From: Lachnospiraceae bacterium
GTDB lineage: Bacteria > Bacillota > Clostridia > Lachnospirales > Lachnospiraceae
Direction: 5' to 3'
NCBI GenBank assembly: GCA_910574185.1
Contig: CAJSZQ010000032.1
Span: 1 to 46,973, forward strand
DNA length: 46,973 bases
Shown here piece after piece: positions 7,660 through 16,820 of this stretch. How positions within the stretch are numbered: position 1 is the first letter of the stretch; each line of letters begins with the position of its first letter. The notes beneath the pieces were generated by a model that was given only the letters and a program-made list of their open reading frames with translations, ran no database searches and was not told the DNA's origin. Both the position numbers and the translations under genes were made by a program.

Positions 7660-7687
7660 TAGACTTATAAGAGTTTTGGCGTATAAT
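7660..7687 (+). promoter_or_regulatory. probable sigma-A promoter of the P-type ATPase gene
   Basis: TAGACT at 7660-7665 and a perfect TATAAT at 7682-7687 are separated by 16 bp. The -35 matches four of six positions. Confidence 0.5.
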
Positions 7688-7802
7688 GGAAACGAAACAT
7701 GGAGTGAATGCGGTGGATGAATCGCAACAGATACAGTTTTCATATAATAGGGAATGTGCAGTTTCTTATTAGTTGGGGGCAGGAAAGAGAAAGATTGATT
7801 TT

Positions 7803-10280
7803 ATGGATGGAAAAATACGGAAGAGGAAGAATATAAAAGAGCCGGAGCAGGAGGGCGCAGAGCGTATCCAGACGACTCGTTATAATCCGGACTATAAGGT
7901 GGGACTTACCGAGGCGCAGGTTCGGGAGCACAGGATGCATGGGTGGACAAATGCATCTGTAGAACCGCCGTCGAAGACAACGCCGGATATTATCAGAGAG
8001 AATACCTTTACATATTTTAATCTTATATTTCTGGTGTTAAGTATCTTGCTGATTATTGCCGGGGCTTTCAGAGACCTTACATTTCTTCCGGTAATTATTA
8101 CCAATACGCTGATTGGAATTTTTCAGGAAATTCGGGCGAAGAAGGTACTGGACAAGATGAGTATGTTGAATGCTCCCCACGCGAAGGTTGTGCGGGACGG
8201 CAGCGTAACGCAGGTTCCTTCTGAGGAACTGGTGTTGGATGATATTGTTATTTTCAGCGCGGGCAATCAGATTTGTGCGGATGCGGTGGTGTCGGTGGGG
8301 GAAGTGCAGGTGAATGAATCTCTGCTGACCGGAGAATCGGACGAGATTACCAAGAAAAAGGGCGATATGCTAATGTCCGGAAGTTTTATTATTTCCGGTA
8401 AGTGTCACGCCAGGCTTGAGAAGGTTGGCGAGGATTCGTATATATCCAAGCTGACGCTGGAAGCGAAGAAGATGGGAGAAGGGGAGCAGTCGGAGATGAT
8501 ACGCTCCTTAAATAAACTGGTAAAATGGGTAGGCATTGCCATTATTCCCATTGGAATCATATTATTTGTTCAGAGCTTCTTCTTGAATCACGAGCCCTTC
8601 CGGGGAAGCATTACGTCTATGGTGGCGGCAGTAATTGGTATGATTCCGGAAGGGTTGTATCTGCTGGCGACAGTTGCTCTTGCTGTCAGCGCCATGCGTC
8701 TTGCAAAGCAGAAGGTGCTTTTGCACGATATGAAGAGTATTGAGACGCTGGCAAGGGTTAATGTGCTTTGTGTAGATAAGACAGGAACGATTACGGAGAA
8801 TACGATGGCAGTCCATGAGGCGGCGCCGACGCTGGATTATACGAAAGATAAGGAGAAGTATCCTGCTCTTGACAAGATGATTGGAGATTTTGCGGGAGCT
8901 ATGACGGCGGATAATATTACAATGGAGGCGCTGAAAGCTCATTTTACAGAGAACACCGGAAAGAAAGCAGTAAGTATGACGTCCTTTTCTTCGGCGGTCA
9001 AATACAGCAGCGTAACATTTGAGGACGGGGCATACGTTCTGGGAGCACCGGAACTGGTGCTGCGCGAAGATTATATTCTATATGGAGCGGAGATTGAACA
9101 GTATGCTGCGAAAGGTTATCGCGTCTTGGTATTTGGTAAATATGACGGTGAGATTGACGGAAAGAAGCTGACCGAAAAAGTAACCCCGCTCGGATATGTG
9201 ACCCTTGCCAACCCTATTCGGGATAAGGCGAAAGAGACCTTCCAGTATTTTGCCGAGCAGGACGTGCAGGTGAAGGTTATTTCCGGAGATAATCCGATGA
9301 CCGTATCTGAAGTGGCGGCGCAGGCAGGCATCGCCGGGGCGGAGAATTATGTAGATGCAGCTACGCTGCGTACTCCGGAGCAGGTGGCGGCAGCCATGGA
9401 GAAATATACGGTATTCGGCAGAGTGACGCCCAATCAAAAGCGTCAGTTTGTGCAGGCGTTGCAAGAGGCGGGGAATACGGTTGCAATGACCGGAGACGGC
9501 GTCAACGACGTATTGGCGTTAAAGGATGCGGACTGTAGTATCGCTATGGCGTCGGGAAGCGAGGCGGCGGCTCAGGCTGCGCAGGTGGTGCTTTTAAATT
9601 CTGATTTTGCCTGTATGCCTTCGGTGGTACTGGAGGGACGGCGTGTGGTCAATAATATCCAGCGCTCTGCAAGTTTGTTCCTTGTGAAGAATATATTTTC
9701 CTTCTTATTGTCCATCTTCTCAGCCGTATTTATGATTACGTATCCGCTGGAGCCTTCGCAGATATCGCTGATTAGTATGTTTACGATTGGGATACCGGGA
9801 TTCTTTTTGGCGCTGGAGCCGAATAAGACCAGAATTCAGGGACATTTTATAACCAACGTGCTGCTAAAGGCGCTGCCGGCAGGTTTGACAGACGTGATTG
9901 CAGTAGGGGCCTTGGTGACCTGTGGGCAGGTATTTGGACTGCCCGGCGAGGATATCGCTACGGCGGCAACTATGTTGCTGGCCATTGTGGGATTCATGAT
10001 TCTGTATAAGATTTGCCAGCCGATGAGCAGGCTGAGAGTGTGGGTATTTGCAGGGAATTTGGCGGGACTGGTATTCTGCGGAGTGTTTTTAAATAAATTA
10101 TTTGCGTTGGAAGGGATGTCCACCATCTGCGTGGTGCTGTTTGTCATGTTCTCCTTCGCGGCAGAATCTTTTTTCCGATACTTGAGTATGCTGGTGGAGT
10201 ATGCGCGGAAGCTGATTAAGAGGATGAGAGGGGAATCATCAGAGAAATCGTTGGCAGACAAGGTGCTGGAGATAAAATAA
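7803..10280 (+). CDS. P-type cation-transporting ATPase, CtpE-like
   Basis: An ATP-driven membrane cation pump. Key motifs are present: TGES in the actuator domain, the phosphorylated Asp in CVDKTGTITEN, and TGDGVNDVLALKDADCSIAM for the hinge. The fourth transmembrane segment carries MIPEGL followed by an AVSAMRLAKQKVLLHDMKSIE stretch, resembling the mycobacterial CtpE calcium-ATPase group rather than the CPx heavy-metal group; no N-terminal CxxC metal domain is seen. Hydrophobic helices lie near residues 60-110, 235-300 and in the last 200 residues. The frame is open from a TTG at 7773, but ATG 7803 gives a more typical N-terminus; neither has an ideal ribosome site. Calcium or manganese is my best guess for substrate. 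Confidence 0.85.
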   Translation: MDGKIRKRKNIKEPEQEGAERIQTTRYNPDYKVGLTEAQVREHRMHGWTNASVEPPSKTTPDIIRENTFTYFNLIFLVLSILLIIAGAFRDLTFLPVIITNTLIGIFQEIRAKKVLDKMSMLNAPHAKVVRDGSVTQVPSEELVLDDIVIFSAGNQICADAVVSVGEVQVNESLLTGESDEITKKKGDMLMSGSFIISGKCHARLEKVGEDSYISKLTLEAKKMGEGEQSEMIRSLNKLVKWVGIAIIPIGIILFVQSFFLNHEPFRGSITSMVAAVIGMIPEGLYLLATVALAVSAMRLAKQKVLLHDMKSIETLARVNVLCVDKTGTITENTMAVHEAAPTLDYTKDKEKYPALDKMIGDFAGAMTADNITMEALKAHFTENTGKKAVSMTSFSSAVKYSSVTFEDGAYVLGAPELVLREDYILYGAEIEQYAAKGYRVLVFGKYDGEIDGKKLTEKVTPLGYVTLANPIRDKAKETFQYFAEQDVQVKVISGDNPMTVSEVAAQAGIAGAENYVDAATLRTPEQVAAAMEKYTVFGRVTPNQKRQFVQALQEAGNTVAMTGDGVNDVLALKDADCSIAMASGSEAAAQAAQVVLLNSDFACMPSVVLEGRRVVNNIQRSASLFLVKNIFSFLLSIFSAVFMITYPLEPSQISLISMFTIGIPGFFLALEPNKTRIQGHFITNVLLKALPAGLTDVIAVGALVTCGQVFGLPGEDIATAATMLLAIVGFMILYKICQPMSRLRVWVFAGNLAGLVFCGVFLNKLFALEGMSTICVVLFVMFSFAAESFFRYLSMLVEYARKLIKRMRGESSEKSLADKVLEIK

Positions 10281-10317
10281 AAATTGCATGAAAGATATCG
10301 GAAGGTTCTTTCAAGAT

Positions 10318-10371
10318 GCGCCGGAGTCTCTATCGTTAGTTTAGAAAAGATAGAGATTACCGGTGCGTTTT
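10318..10371 (+). terminator. intrinsic terminator after the P-type ATPase
   Basis: GCGCCGG and CTCTATC pair with GATAGAG and CCGGTGC to give a long stem, ending in a short T run (GTTTTAT). It is about 38 nt after the stop codon. Confidence 0.7.
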
Positions 10372-10539
10372 ATGTTGAAAGAAATGTATAAAAGGGGATG
10401 ATAGTTCCAGAACCTTGTATGCTCTTGTAAACGGAGGGTAAGTATGCAATAGATTGTTAAATGAAAAGCATAATAGGTTATATTATGTAAAAATCTGCCG
10501 ATATATTCTATAGAGCGTGATGGTAAGGAGGTAGGTTTC

Positions 10540-12018
10540 ATGACAATAGCAGAGAGAATCGCGGGGATTCCGGCTGCGGCAAATACGGCTGCGGAATTTA
10601 GCGGAAAGCTGACCCAGGGGGCGCCGTCGACGTCTGTTCAGAAAAGTAAAGCGAATATAGAGACAACGAATAAGAGCATTCTGTGTTCTTTATATGGGAT
10701 TGACCGTGCGGACTACACGAAGGAAGACGCGTTGAAGAAGCAGTGGCGAAAGATGAATACGGTCAATTTGATAGATATTCTGGATGGAACGGCAGATAGA
10801 ACAAACCGGAGTCTTAGCATACAGGATTTGGAGAAGCGTCTTAAGGAGGGTGAGATGACGCTTTCCGTAGAAGATACAGATATGCAGATGCTGGAATTTG
10901 AATTTAAGGGAATTGGATTCGACGCGGGTCCGGCGTATGCGCACGTGGGAGAGGAGAAGGTCAGCAGGAATATCGAATATCTGGCTTCCCGGTATGCAGC
11001 GATGGAAATGAGGATTAAGGAGACCTATTCCGGCGCTTTGCAGAAAGCAGAGCTGGATAAGCTGGATAAGATTTATCAGAGAGCGGTAGAGCGGACGTCA
11101 GAGAAATACGCAGAGATTGTTGGAGATATTCTGGAAAAGAACGGAGTTTCCGGGGAAAAGGAGAAGCTTTCTAAGTCATTTCAAAAGAGTGTGGAAGACA
11201 GAGCGGCCCAATACCGGGAGTTTTTGAAGGAGAATGCCGAATTTACCGGTTTGGAAGGAACGGAGGACGAGTGGCTGCTGGAAGACGACGAGTATATCGC
11301 GGCCAGGCTGCGGGAGCAGAATATAGCCGTTCAGGTGTCTGAGAATGGAGGATATACACGTCGGGATTTGGAGGTCTTAGGGCAGTATACATCAGAGATT
11401 ACAGTGATGGAGGCAAAGGCTAATACTTACGATATGAACGAAGAGCGGATGGGGCTGGAGCTTGCGATGGCTGCTATGAAGACAGATACCATTATCAAGG
11501 AAAGCGGTATTAGCAAAGAGGTGGAGGAGACGCTTGATAAGACGTTAAAGGGATTTGTTCAATCTTTTATGGAGCGTTTTGACGAACAGTTAACCGCCAA
11601 TCGAAATGACGCTATGACTTCCTATGATCCCAGAGGTAACGCGGCTCTGGATAAAGAGTCTGTGTGGGACGTATATGACAGGACCATGGAAGAGTATCGG
11701 CAGTCCGGGGATATAATGAAGGCGTTAGTAAAGGGCGCCGAGTATGCGAAGGAGAAATATAGTCAGAAAGTGACGCAGGGTTCGGTGCTGGGAATTTACC
11801 GGTATATGAATGGAGCCTCCTACTGGAATAATTTCTTCAAAGCGAACGCCGGAGGCGGATATGACAGGACCGCCAGTACTTACAGCAGACATCTGACGGC
11901 ATTTATGGACTTTAAAAAAAGACTTGACAGCGGAGAAGGTCTGCAGATGAATCTGTCGGGTTCTGCGAGCTTCTATTCTGCAAATGACGGCGGAGAGATG
12001 ATAAGCGAGAAAGCATAG
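10540..12018 (+). CDS. protein of unknown function, 492 residues
   Basis: I do not recognise this protein. It begins at an ATG with a strong AAGGAGGT site 7 nt upstream, after roughly 170 bp of AT-rich sequence. It has no signal peptide and no membrane segment and looks cytoplasmic. It is highly charged and mostly helical, with a likely coiled-coil region around residues 150-240 (RIKETYSGALQKAELDKLDK and onward) and a low-complexity Ala/Thr/Ser N-terminus. The C-terminus is Gly/Ser-rich. It is a single-gene unit, bounded by terminators on both sides, and convergent with murF. Nothing in the neighbours points to a function. A structural or secreted-substrate role is conceivable but not supported. 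Confidence 0.75.
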   Translation: MTIAERIAGIPAAANTAAEFSGKLTQGAPSTSVQKSKANIETTNKSILCSLYGIDRADYTKEDALKKQWRKMNTVNLIDILDGTADRTNRSLSIQDLEKRLKEGEMTLSVEDTDMQMLEFEFKGIGFDAGPAYAHVGEEKVSRNIEYLASRYAAMEMRIKETYSGALQKAELDKLDKIYQRAVERTSEKYAEIVGDILEKNGVSGEKEKLSKSFQKSVEDRAAQYREFLKENAEFTGLEGTEDEWLLEDDEYIAARLREQNIAVQVSENGGYTRRDLEVLGQYTSEITVMEAKANTYDMNEERMGLELAMAAMKTDTIIKESGISKEVEETLDKTLKGFVQSFMERFDEQLTANRNDAMTSYDPRGNAALDKESVWDVYDRTMEEYRQSGDIMKALVKGAEYAKEKYSQKVTQGSVLGIYRYMNGASYWNNFFKANAGGGYDRTASTYSRHLTAFMDFKKRLDSGEGLQMNLSGSASFYSANDGGEMISEKA

Positions 12019-12020
12019 AA

Positions 12021-12074
12021 AAATACCGTCAATATACAAGAGGAATATAAAATCTTGTATATTGACGGTATTTT
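12021..12074. terminator. bidirectional intrinsic terminator
   Basis: A near-perfect 20-bp stem (12021-12040 with 12054-12073) flanked by A and T runs serves both the unknown 492-residue gene on the plus strand and murF on the minus strand. Confidence 0.9.
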
Positions 12075-12105
12075 GTGCGTTATGAAAGGGCCGGTTAGTT
12101 CTTGG

Positions 12106-13473
12106 CTATAGTACTTTCAATGCGTCTACGATTTCTGGAAATTCCATGCCATGAGAGGCCTTAATCAGTACATTATCCCCTTCTAACAGAATATCTTTTG
12201 CCTGGGAGAGGAACTCTTCTTTTGTACCAAAGTAACGGACCGTAGTATCTGCGGATTTGGCGCCGGCGGCGATTTCAGCGGCCAGCTCTCCGATGGCGCA
12301 TACCAGGTCAATGCCAAGCTCTGCGGCGTAACTGCCAACAGCCCGGTGAAGTTCCGCCCAGTTGTCTCCCAGCTCGCCCATATCGCCAAGGATAGCGACT
12401 TTACGGCCAATTGCCATATTCAGCACATCCAACGCGGCTTTCATGGAGATGGTATTGGCGTTGTAGCAATCGTCTAAGAGAATCATCTTCTCAGTCTGGA
12501 TAATATTGTTGCGTCCTGGCATAAAGGGAAGGCGTTCAATGCCCTGCCGGATTTCATCTGCCGTCAGTCCCAGAGTATAACCCACAGAGGCGCCCGCCAG
12601 CGCATTGGATACCATATGCATGCCGGGAGTCGGAACGACACAGGTAAAGCTTTCGTCCGGCAAATGAATCGTGCAGGCAGTGCCCTTTAAGCCCAAGGGT
12701 TTGACTGCGTCTGCGAAGATATCGTTGGTCTCCGGATTCAGCCCGTAAAATACAGGCTCGGCGCCTTTTACCGGGCCGAGGGTAGAAAGGAGCGGGTCGT
12801 CTCCGTTCAGGATAATCGAGCCGCCATGGTTCATATCCTGAAACATCTGTGTCTTTTCCAGCAGGATGCCCTCCTGTGTCTTTAAAAATTCCAGATGAGC
12901 GACGCCGATATTCGTAATAACACAAATATCCGGACGGGCCACTGAGGAAAGCTTACGCATCTCCCCGAAATGGTTGATACCCATTTCAAGAACAGAGACT
13001 TCATGAGACTCGTTCATTTCAAATATAGTCAGAGGCAGGCCGCATTCATTATTAAAATTCCCCTGCGTTTTGTGTACGTTATATTTTTGCGCCAGAACCG
13101 AGGCAATCATTTCCTTGGTGCTGGTCTTGCCGACGCTTCCGGTGATGCCCACCACCTTCACATCGAAGGAATCCCGGTAGAGCCCGGCAATGTCAAGCAG
13201 CGCCTGACCGGTTGCCTCCACCAGAATATAAGGGAAATCCGTATCGCCCAAATCCTCGTGGGACACTACGCACAGAGCTCCCTTTTCAATGGTATCTGGA
13301 ATAAAAGTATGCGCGTTAAACCGTTCGCCGTTAATTGCAACAAAGAGAAAATCCTTTTCTACCTTGCGGCTGTCAATGGTAACGCCGGCAACTTCCTTGT
13401 CAAGCAGAATGCCGTCGCCATGATAAACGCCCTGACAGGCTTCTGCTATGTTGGCCAGAGTAAGATTTTTCAT
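12106..13473 (-). CDS. murF: UDP-N-acetylmuramoyl-tripeptide--D-alanyl-D-alanine ligase
   Basis: The last cytoplasmic step of UDP-MurNAc-pentapeptide synthesis: ATP-dependent addition of D-Ala-D-Ala. A typical Mur ligase layout is visible: an N-terminal UDP-binding domain (VAGVTIDSRKV), the ATP P-loop GITGSVGKTSTKEM near residue 110, the central domain with ITNIGVAHLEF, and a C-terminal domain with LLDDCYNANTISM and ILGDMGELG. Length near 455 is normal. ATG 13473 follows AGGAGA and overlaps the ddl stop as ATGA, so the two products are probably translationally coupled. That pairing is logical because Ddl makes the dipeptide MurF uses. The open frame extends upstream to 13527, but inside ddl. 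Confidence 0.96.
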   Translation of the reverse strand: MKNLTLANIAEACQGVYHGDGILLDKEVAGVTIDSRKVEKDFLFVAINGERFNAHTFIPDTIEKGALCVVSHEDLGDTDFPYILVEATGQALLDIAGLYRDSFDVKVVGITGSVGKTSTKEMIASVLAQKYNVHKTQGNFNNECGLPLTIFEMNESHEVSVLEMGINHFGEMRKLSSVARPDICVITNIGVAHLEFLKTQEGILLEKTQMFQDMNHGGSIILNGDDPLLSTLGPVKGAEPVFYGLNPETNDIFADAVKPLGLKGTACTIHLPDESFTCVVPTPGMHMVSNALAGASVGYTLGLTADEIRQGIERLPFMPGRNNIIQTEKMILLDDCYNANTISMKAALDVLNMAIGRKVAILGDMGELGDNWAELHRAVGSYAAELGIDLVCAIGELAAEIAAGAKSADTTVRYFGTKEEFLSQAKDILLEGDNVLIKASHGMEFPEIVDALKVL

Positions 13474-14543
13474 AGCTGTATCTCCTGGTATCTTGCTTCT
13501 ATAGACTTCTTGATAATCAGTTCGCAAAATTCTCCGTATTCATATCCGGCAGCCTTTGCAGCTTTCGGAAGGAGACTTGCGCTTGTCATGCCGGGAAGAG
13601 AGTTGACCTCCAGACAGTAAAAATCTCCGGTATGGTTATCTACAATAAAATCAGCTCTGGAGTATACATTCAGTCTTAACGCGGCGAACGCGCTCTCTCC
13701 GGCGGCCTGAATCTGTGCGGTTACCTCCGGCGAGAGGGAGGTCGCAGGGCAGATTTCCGATGCGCCGCCAAGCTGATATTTGTTGGCATAGTCAAAGAAG
13801 CCGTCTTTGGGAACAATTTCCACCAGAGGAAGAGCCTTGCCGTCGAAGATGCCGCAGGCGTATTCCCGCCCGTCAATAAACGGTTCAATAACTACTTCTG
13901 TTTCCTTCTTAAAAGAATTATCTATTGCGGAGAGATATTCTTCTTCCGTATAGACAATGTATACTCCAAGGCTGGAGCCGCCGGAGCAAGGCTTTATTAC
14001 CACCGGAAGTTCCAGTCCCAGGGACGCTAAAGATACGTCGTTGTCTTTTTTTTGCAGATGGGTTCCGGAAGGAGTCGGAATCTTTCTTTGCTTAAATATC
14101 TCTTTGGCAACGCCTTTATCCATGGACAGAGCGCAGCCAAGAGAATCAGGGCCTGTATAGCGGATGCCCAGTACGTCGAAGGTGGCTTGCAGTTTGCCGT
14201 TCTCCCCAAGGCTTCCATGCAGCGCCATAAATGTAATATCGGCCAGAGCACAGAGTTCTAGCACATTTGGTCCAAGATAGCTTACCGAATCGCCCGGACG
14301 GGATGCCCACAGAGCTTCAAGGTCCGGCTCGGTTACCCGGATATCGGCGGCAATGGAAAGACCTCCGTCTGGAAGGTCAAAGACCTCCTCTAATTTGTCC
14401 GGGGCGTCAGGAAAACCTAAAAATGCATCCAGAAGATAGGCCTGGTGCCCCCTGTCTCTGAGAGCCCGGCATATACCTGCGCCGGAATTTAAGGATACAT
14501 CGCGCTCATTGCTGTAGCCGCCTGCTAATACGATAATTTTCAT
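13470..14543 (-). CDS. ddl: D-alanine--D-alanine ligase
   Basis: An ATP-grasp ligase making D-Ala-D-Ala for peptidoglycan. Visible motifs are the N-terminal VLAGGYSNERDVSL, HGSLGENGKLQ, the ATP-grasp loop PCSGGSSLGVYIV, and the C-terminal metal site EVNSLPGMTSASLLPKAA. The length of about 357 residues is normal. ATG 14543 is preceded by AAGGAG at good spacing; the frame is open further upstream to a TTG at 14570, which would overlap pncB. It lies 13 nt after pncB and overlaps murF by 4 nt. D-Ala-D-Ala specificity is assumed; the sequence does not itself exclude D-Ala-D-Ser. Confidence 0.94.
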   Translation of the reverse strand: MKIIVLAGGYSNERDVSLNSGAGICRALRDRGHQAYLLDAFLGFPDAPDKLEEVFDLPDGGLSIAADIRVTEPDLEALWASRPGDSVSYLGPNVLELCALADITFMALHGSLGENGKLQATFDVLGIRYTGPDSLGCALSMDKGVAKEIFKQRKIPTPSGTHLQKKDNDVSLASLGLELPVVIKPCSGGSSLGVYIVYTEEEYLSAIDNSFKKETEVVIEPFIDGREYACGIFDGKALPLVEIVPKDGFFDYANKYQLGGASEICPATSLSPEVTAQIQAAGESAFAALRLNVYSRADFIVDNHTGDFYCLEVNSLPGMTSASLLPKAAKAAGYEYGEFCELIIKKSIEARYQEIQL

Positions 14544-14556
14544 ATATATACTCCTT

Positions 14557-16008
14557 CTAGTTTTTGCCAAGTTGGTTCAATAGTTCCTTCTTAACAGAAT
14601 ACAACTCGTCAGACAAATCCACATAGACGTTGTGAGGGTAAAACAGACGCTTCGTCTCTTCCCACAGAGTCTTCTTCTCCTGCCGGCAGTATGTTGCAAT
14701 CTCTGCCACAGACGGCGACTGGTAGACGCATTCTCCGCTCTTAAATATAGGAAGAAGAATCTCTCGCATGGTATAAGAGCCGCCAACCAGCCTGGTTTTT
14801 TTCCAGGTTTCAATCGGGTCAAAAATAACCAGATCTTTGTTGGTATCAAATGTCTCGTGGGCGAAGCAGATTAAATCTGCGCGAATCTTGCCGGTTGTCT
14901 TATCATAAATCCGGTAAATTGTTTTGTTGCCCGGATTGGTAATTTTCTCTGTATTTTCAGAGAGCTTAATCTTCGGGACAAATTCACCCTTTTCATTCTG
15001 GATGGCCGCAAGCTTATAGACGCCGCCAAAGGACGGGCAGTCCTTAGAGGTAATCAGGTTGGTGCCTACGCCCCATGAGGTGATGGCCGCGCCCTGAACC
15101 TTCAAGTCGTGAAGAAGATATTCGTCCAAATCGTTGGAAGCAGCGATAACCGCAGTCTCAAAGCCTGCTGCATCTAACATCTTACGCGCTTCCTTGGATA
15201 AGTATGCAAGGTCGCCGCTGTCTAAACGGATACCGTATTTGGTCAGTTTTTTACCGGAATCACGCATCTTTTGAAATACGCGGATGGCGTTCGGCACGCC
15301 GGACTTTAAGGTGTCGTAGGTATCCACCAGAAGCGTACAGTTGTCGGGGTATAATTCGGCGTAGGTCTTAAATGCCGTATACTCGTCTGGGAAACTCATA
15401 ATCCAGCTATGGGCATGGGTTCCCAGTACCGGTACGTTAAATAACTGTCCGGCAAGTACGTTGGAGGTTCCGACACAGCCGCCAATCATGGCGGCTCTGG
15501 CCCCGTATAATCCTGCGTCCGGCCCTTGGGCCCGACGCAGGCCAAATTCCATAACGCCGTCCCCGTCGGCAGCAAATACTACCCGAGAAGTCTTGGTAGC
15601 AATGAGAGACTGATGATTGATAATATTTAAAATCGCAGTTTCCACAAGCTGGGCTTCCATGATGGGAGCGATAATCTTTAATAACGGCTCCTTGGGAAAG
15701 ATAATCGTTCCTTCCGGAATTGCGTAGATATCTCCGCTGAAATGGAAGCCGCTTAGATAATTCAAAAAATCTTCGCTGAAAATGCCAAGGCTTCTCAAAT
15801 AATCCACGTCCTCGTAAGTGAAGTTGAGCCCCTTCACATATTCAATAATTTGTTCCAGTCCGGCGCAGACAGCATATCCGCCGCTGCAGGGATTCTGACG
15901 GTAAAATACGTCGAATACCACCGTCTCATTCTGTCCCTGTTCATAATAACCCTGCATCATGGTCAGCTCATAAAAATCAGTCAGCAAGGTTAAATCTCTT
16001 TGGTTCAT
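14557..16008 (-). CDS. pncB: nicotinate phosphoribosyltransferase
   Basis: Converts nicotinate and PRPP to nicotinate mononucleotide in the Preiss-Handler branch of NAD salvage. The N-terminus LLTDFYELTMMQGYY, the FGLRRAQGPDAGLYGARAA segment, GTHAHSWIMSF, and IRLDSGDLAYLSKEAR are typical of the family; the 483-residue length is normal for Gram-positive forms. ATG 16008 follows AAAGGAG. It is the first gene of a minus-strand unit pncB-ddl-murF and has its own likely promoter upstream. There is no obvious metabolic link to the cell-wall genes that follow. Confidence 0.95.
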   Translation of the reverse strand: MNQRDLTLLTDFYELTMMQGYYEQGQNETVVFDVFYRQNPCSGGYAVCAGLEQIIEYVKGLNFTYEDVDYLRSLGIFSEDFLNYLSGFHFSGDIYAIPEGTIIFPKEPLLKIIAPIMEAQLVETAILNIINHQSLIATKTSRVVFAADGDGVMEFGLRRAQGPDAGLYGARAAMIGGCVGTSNVLAGQLFNVPVLGTHAHSWIMSFPDEYTAFKTYAELYPDNCTLLVDTYDTLKSGVPNAIRVFQKMRDSGKKLTKYGIRLDSGDLAYLSKEARKMLDAAGFETAVIAASNDLDEYLLHDLKVQGAAITSWGVGTNLITSKDCPSFGGVYKLAAIQNEKGEFVPKIKLSENTEKITNPGNKTIYRIYDKTTGKIRADLICFAHETFDTNKDLVIFDPIETWKKTRLVGGSYTMREILLPIFKSGECVYQSPSVAEIATYCRQEKKTLWEETKRLFYPHNVYVDLSDELYSVKKELLNQLGKN

Positions 16009-16045
16009 GATGATTTAACTCCTTTAAATTGTGATGTTTCGTATA

Positions 16046-16074
16046 ATTATAACACCCGCATGTACAAATGAAAA
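16046..16074 (-). promoter_or_regulatory. sigma-A promoter of pncB-ddl-murF
   Basis: On the minus strand, TTTTCA (16069-16074) and a perfect TATAAT (16046-16051) are spaced 17 bp apart, about 38 nt before the pncB start. Confidence 0.6.
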
Positions 16075-16081
16075 GCGATTG

Positions 16082-16816
16082 TTATACCAGCGAAGCATTT
16101 TTATGAATGGTTTCCTGGATGATATGCTGCACGTGCTCTTCCAGATGTTTTCTGGTATCCTTATCCAGAGTCTTAGGATAAATGGGTTTGCCATATTCGA
16201 TAATCACGTGAGTCTTTTTGATAATTGGAATATGGGCCTCGAAAATATTATTCGTGTTATTTATCGACATGGGAATAATGGCGCAGCCGCTTTTTTCTGC
16301 AATTTTTAACGAGCCTCCCTTAAAAGGCATCATGCTCAGTTCCTCGCCCCTGTTTCTGGTGCCTTCCGGGAAAATGCAGATGGAGACGCCGGATTTTACA
16401 TAATCAATCGCCTGAAGGATAGACTTTAGACCTTCCCTTACATTGTCCCTGTCAAGGAAAATGCAGTACAATGCTTTCATCCATTCTCTGAGCAAAGGGT
16501 AGCGCAGCATTTCTTTTTTGGCGATGTAACCGGTGAGTCTCTTACACCGGGCGTAGGTCAGAACGATGTCAAAATAGCTTCTGTGGTTGCCGGCAAACAG
16601 AACCGGTTCGTCTGGAATATTCTCTTCTCCAATGACGGTTAAATCCACGCCGCTAATCCAGATAATAAGGCGGAATGCGTACTGTACAATGCGTAAAGAA
16701 GAGTAGTCTTTCGCTTGTTTATTTTTCAGACCGATGAGTTGCTCGATAAGGAGTACCGGGATTCCCAGCAGTAAAAACAGGAATAAAAACAGTGCGACAA
16801 ATATAAATCGAATCAT
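16082..16816 (-). CDS. plsC: 1-acyl-sn-glycerol-3-phosphate acyltransferase
   Basis: Membrane acyltransferase that converts lysophosphatidic acid to phosphatidic acid in phospholipid synthesis. An N-terminal hydrophobic anchor (FIFVALFLFLFLLLGIPVLL) is followed by the catalytic NHRSYFD (HX4D) motif and the glycerophosphate-binding FPEGTRNRG motif. Length of 244 residues is typical. It starts 4 nt after the malQ stop, so it is the second gene of a malQ-plsC unit. The pairing seems positional rather than functional. Confidence 0.92.
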   Translation of the reverse strand: MIRFIFVALFLFLFLLLGIPVLLIEQLIGLKNKQAKDYSSLRIVQYAFRLIIWISGVDLTVIGEENIPDEPVLFAGNHRSYFDIVLTYARCKRLTGYIAKKEMLRYPLLREWMKALYCIFLDRDNVREGLKSILQAIDYVKSGVSICIFPEGTRNRGEELSMMPFKGGSLKIAEKSGCAIIPMSINNTNNIFEAHIPIIKKTHVIIEYGKPIYPKTLDKDTRKHLEEHVQHIIQETIHKNASLV

Positions 16817-16820
16817 AATT

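Noticed and set aside
12970..13620. 216-residue plus-strand open frame over murF and ddl
   Set aside because: It runs antisense to two strongly supported genes and has no family features.
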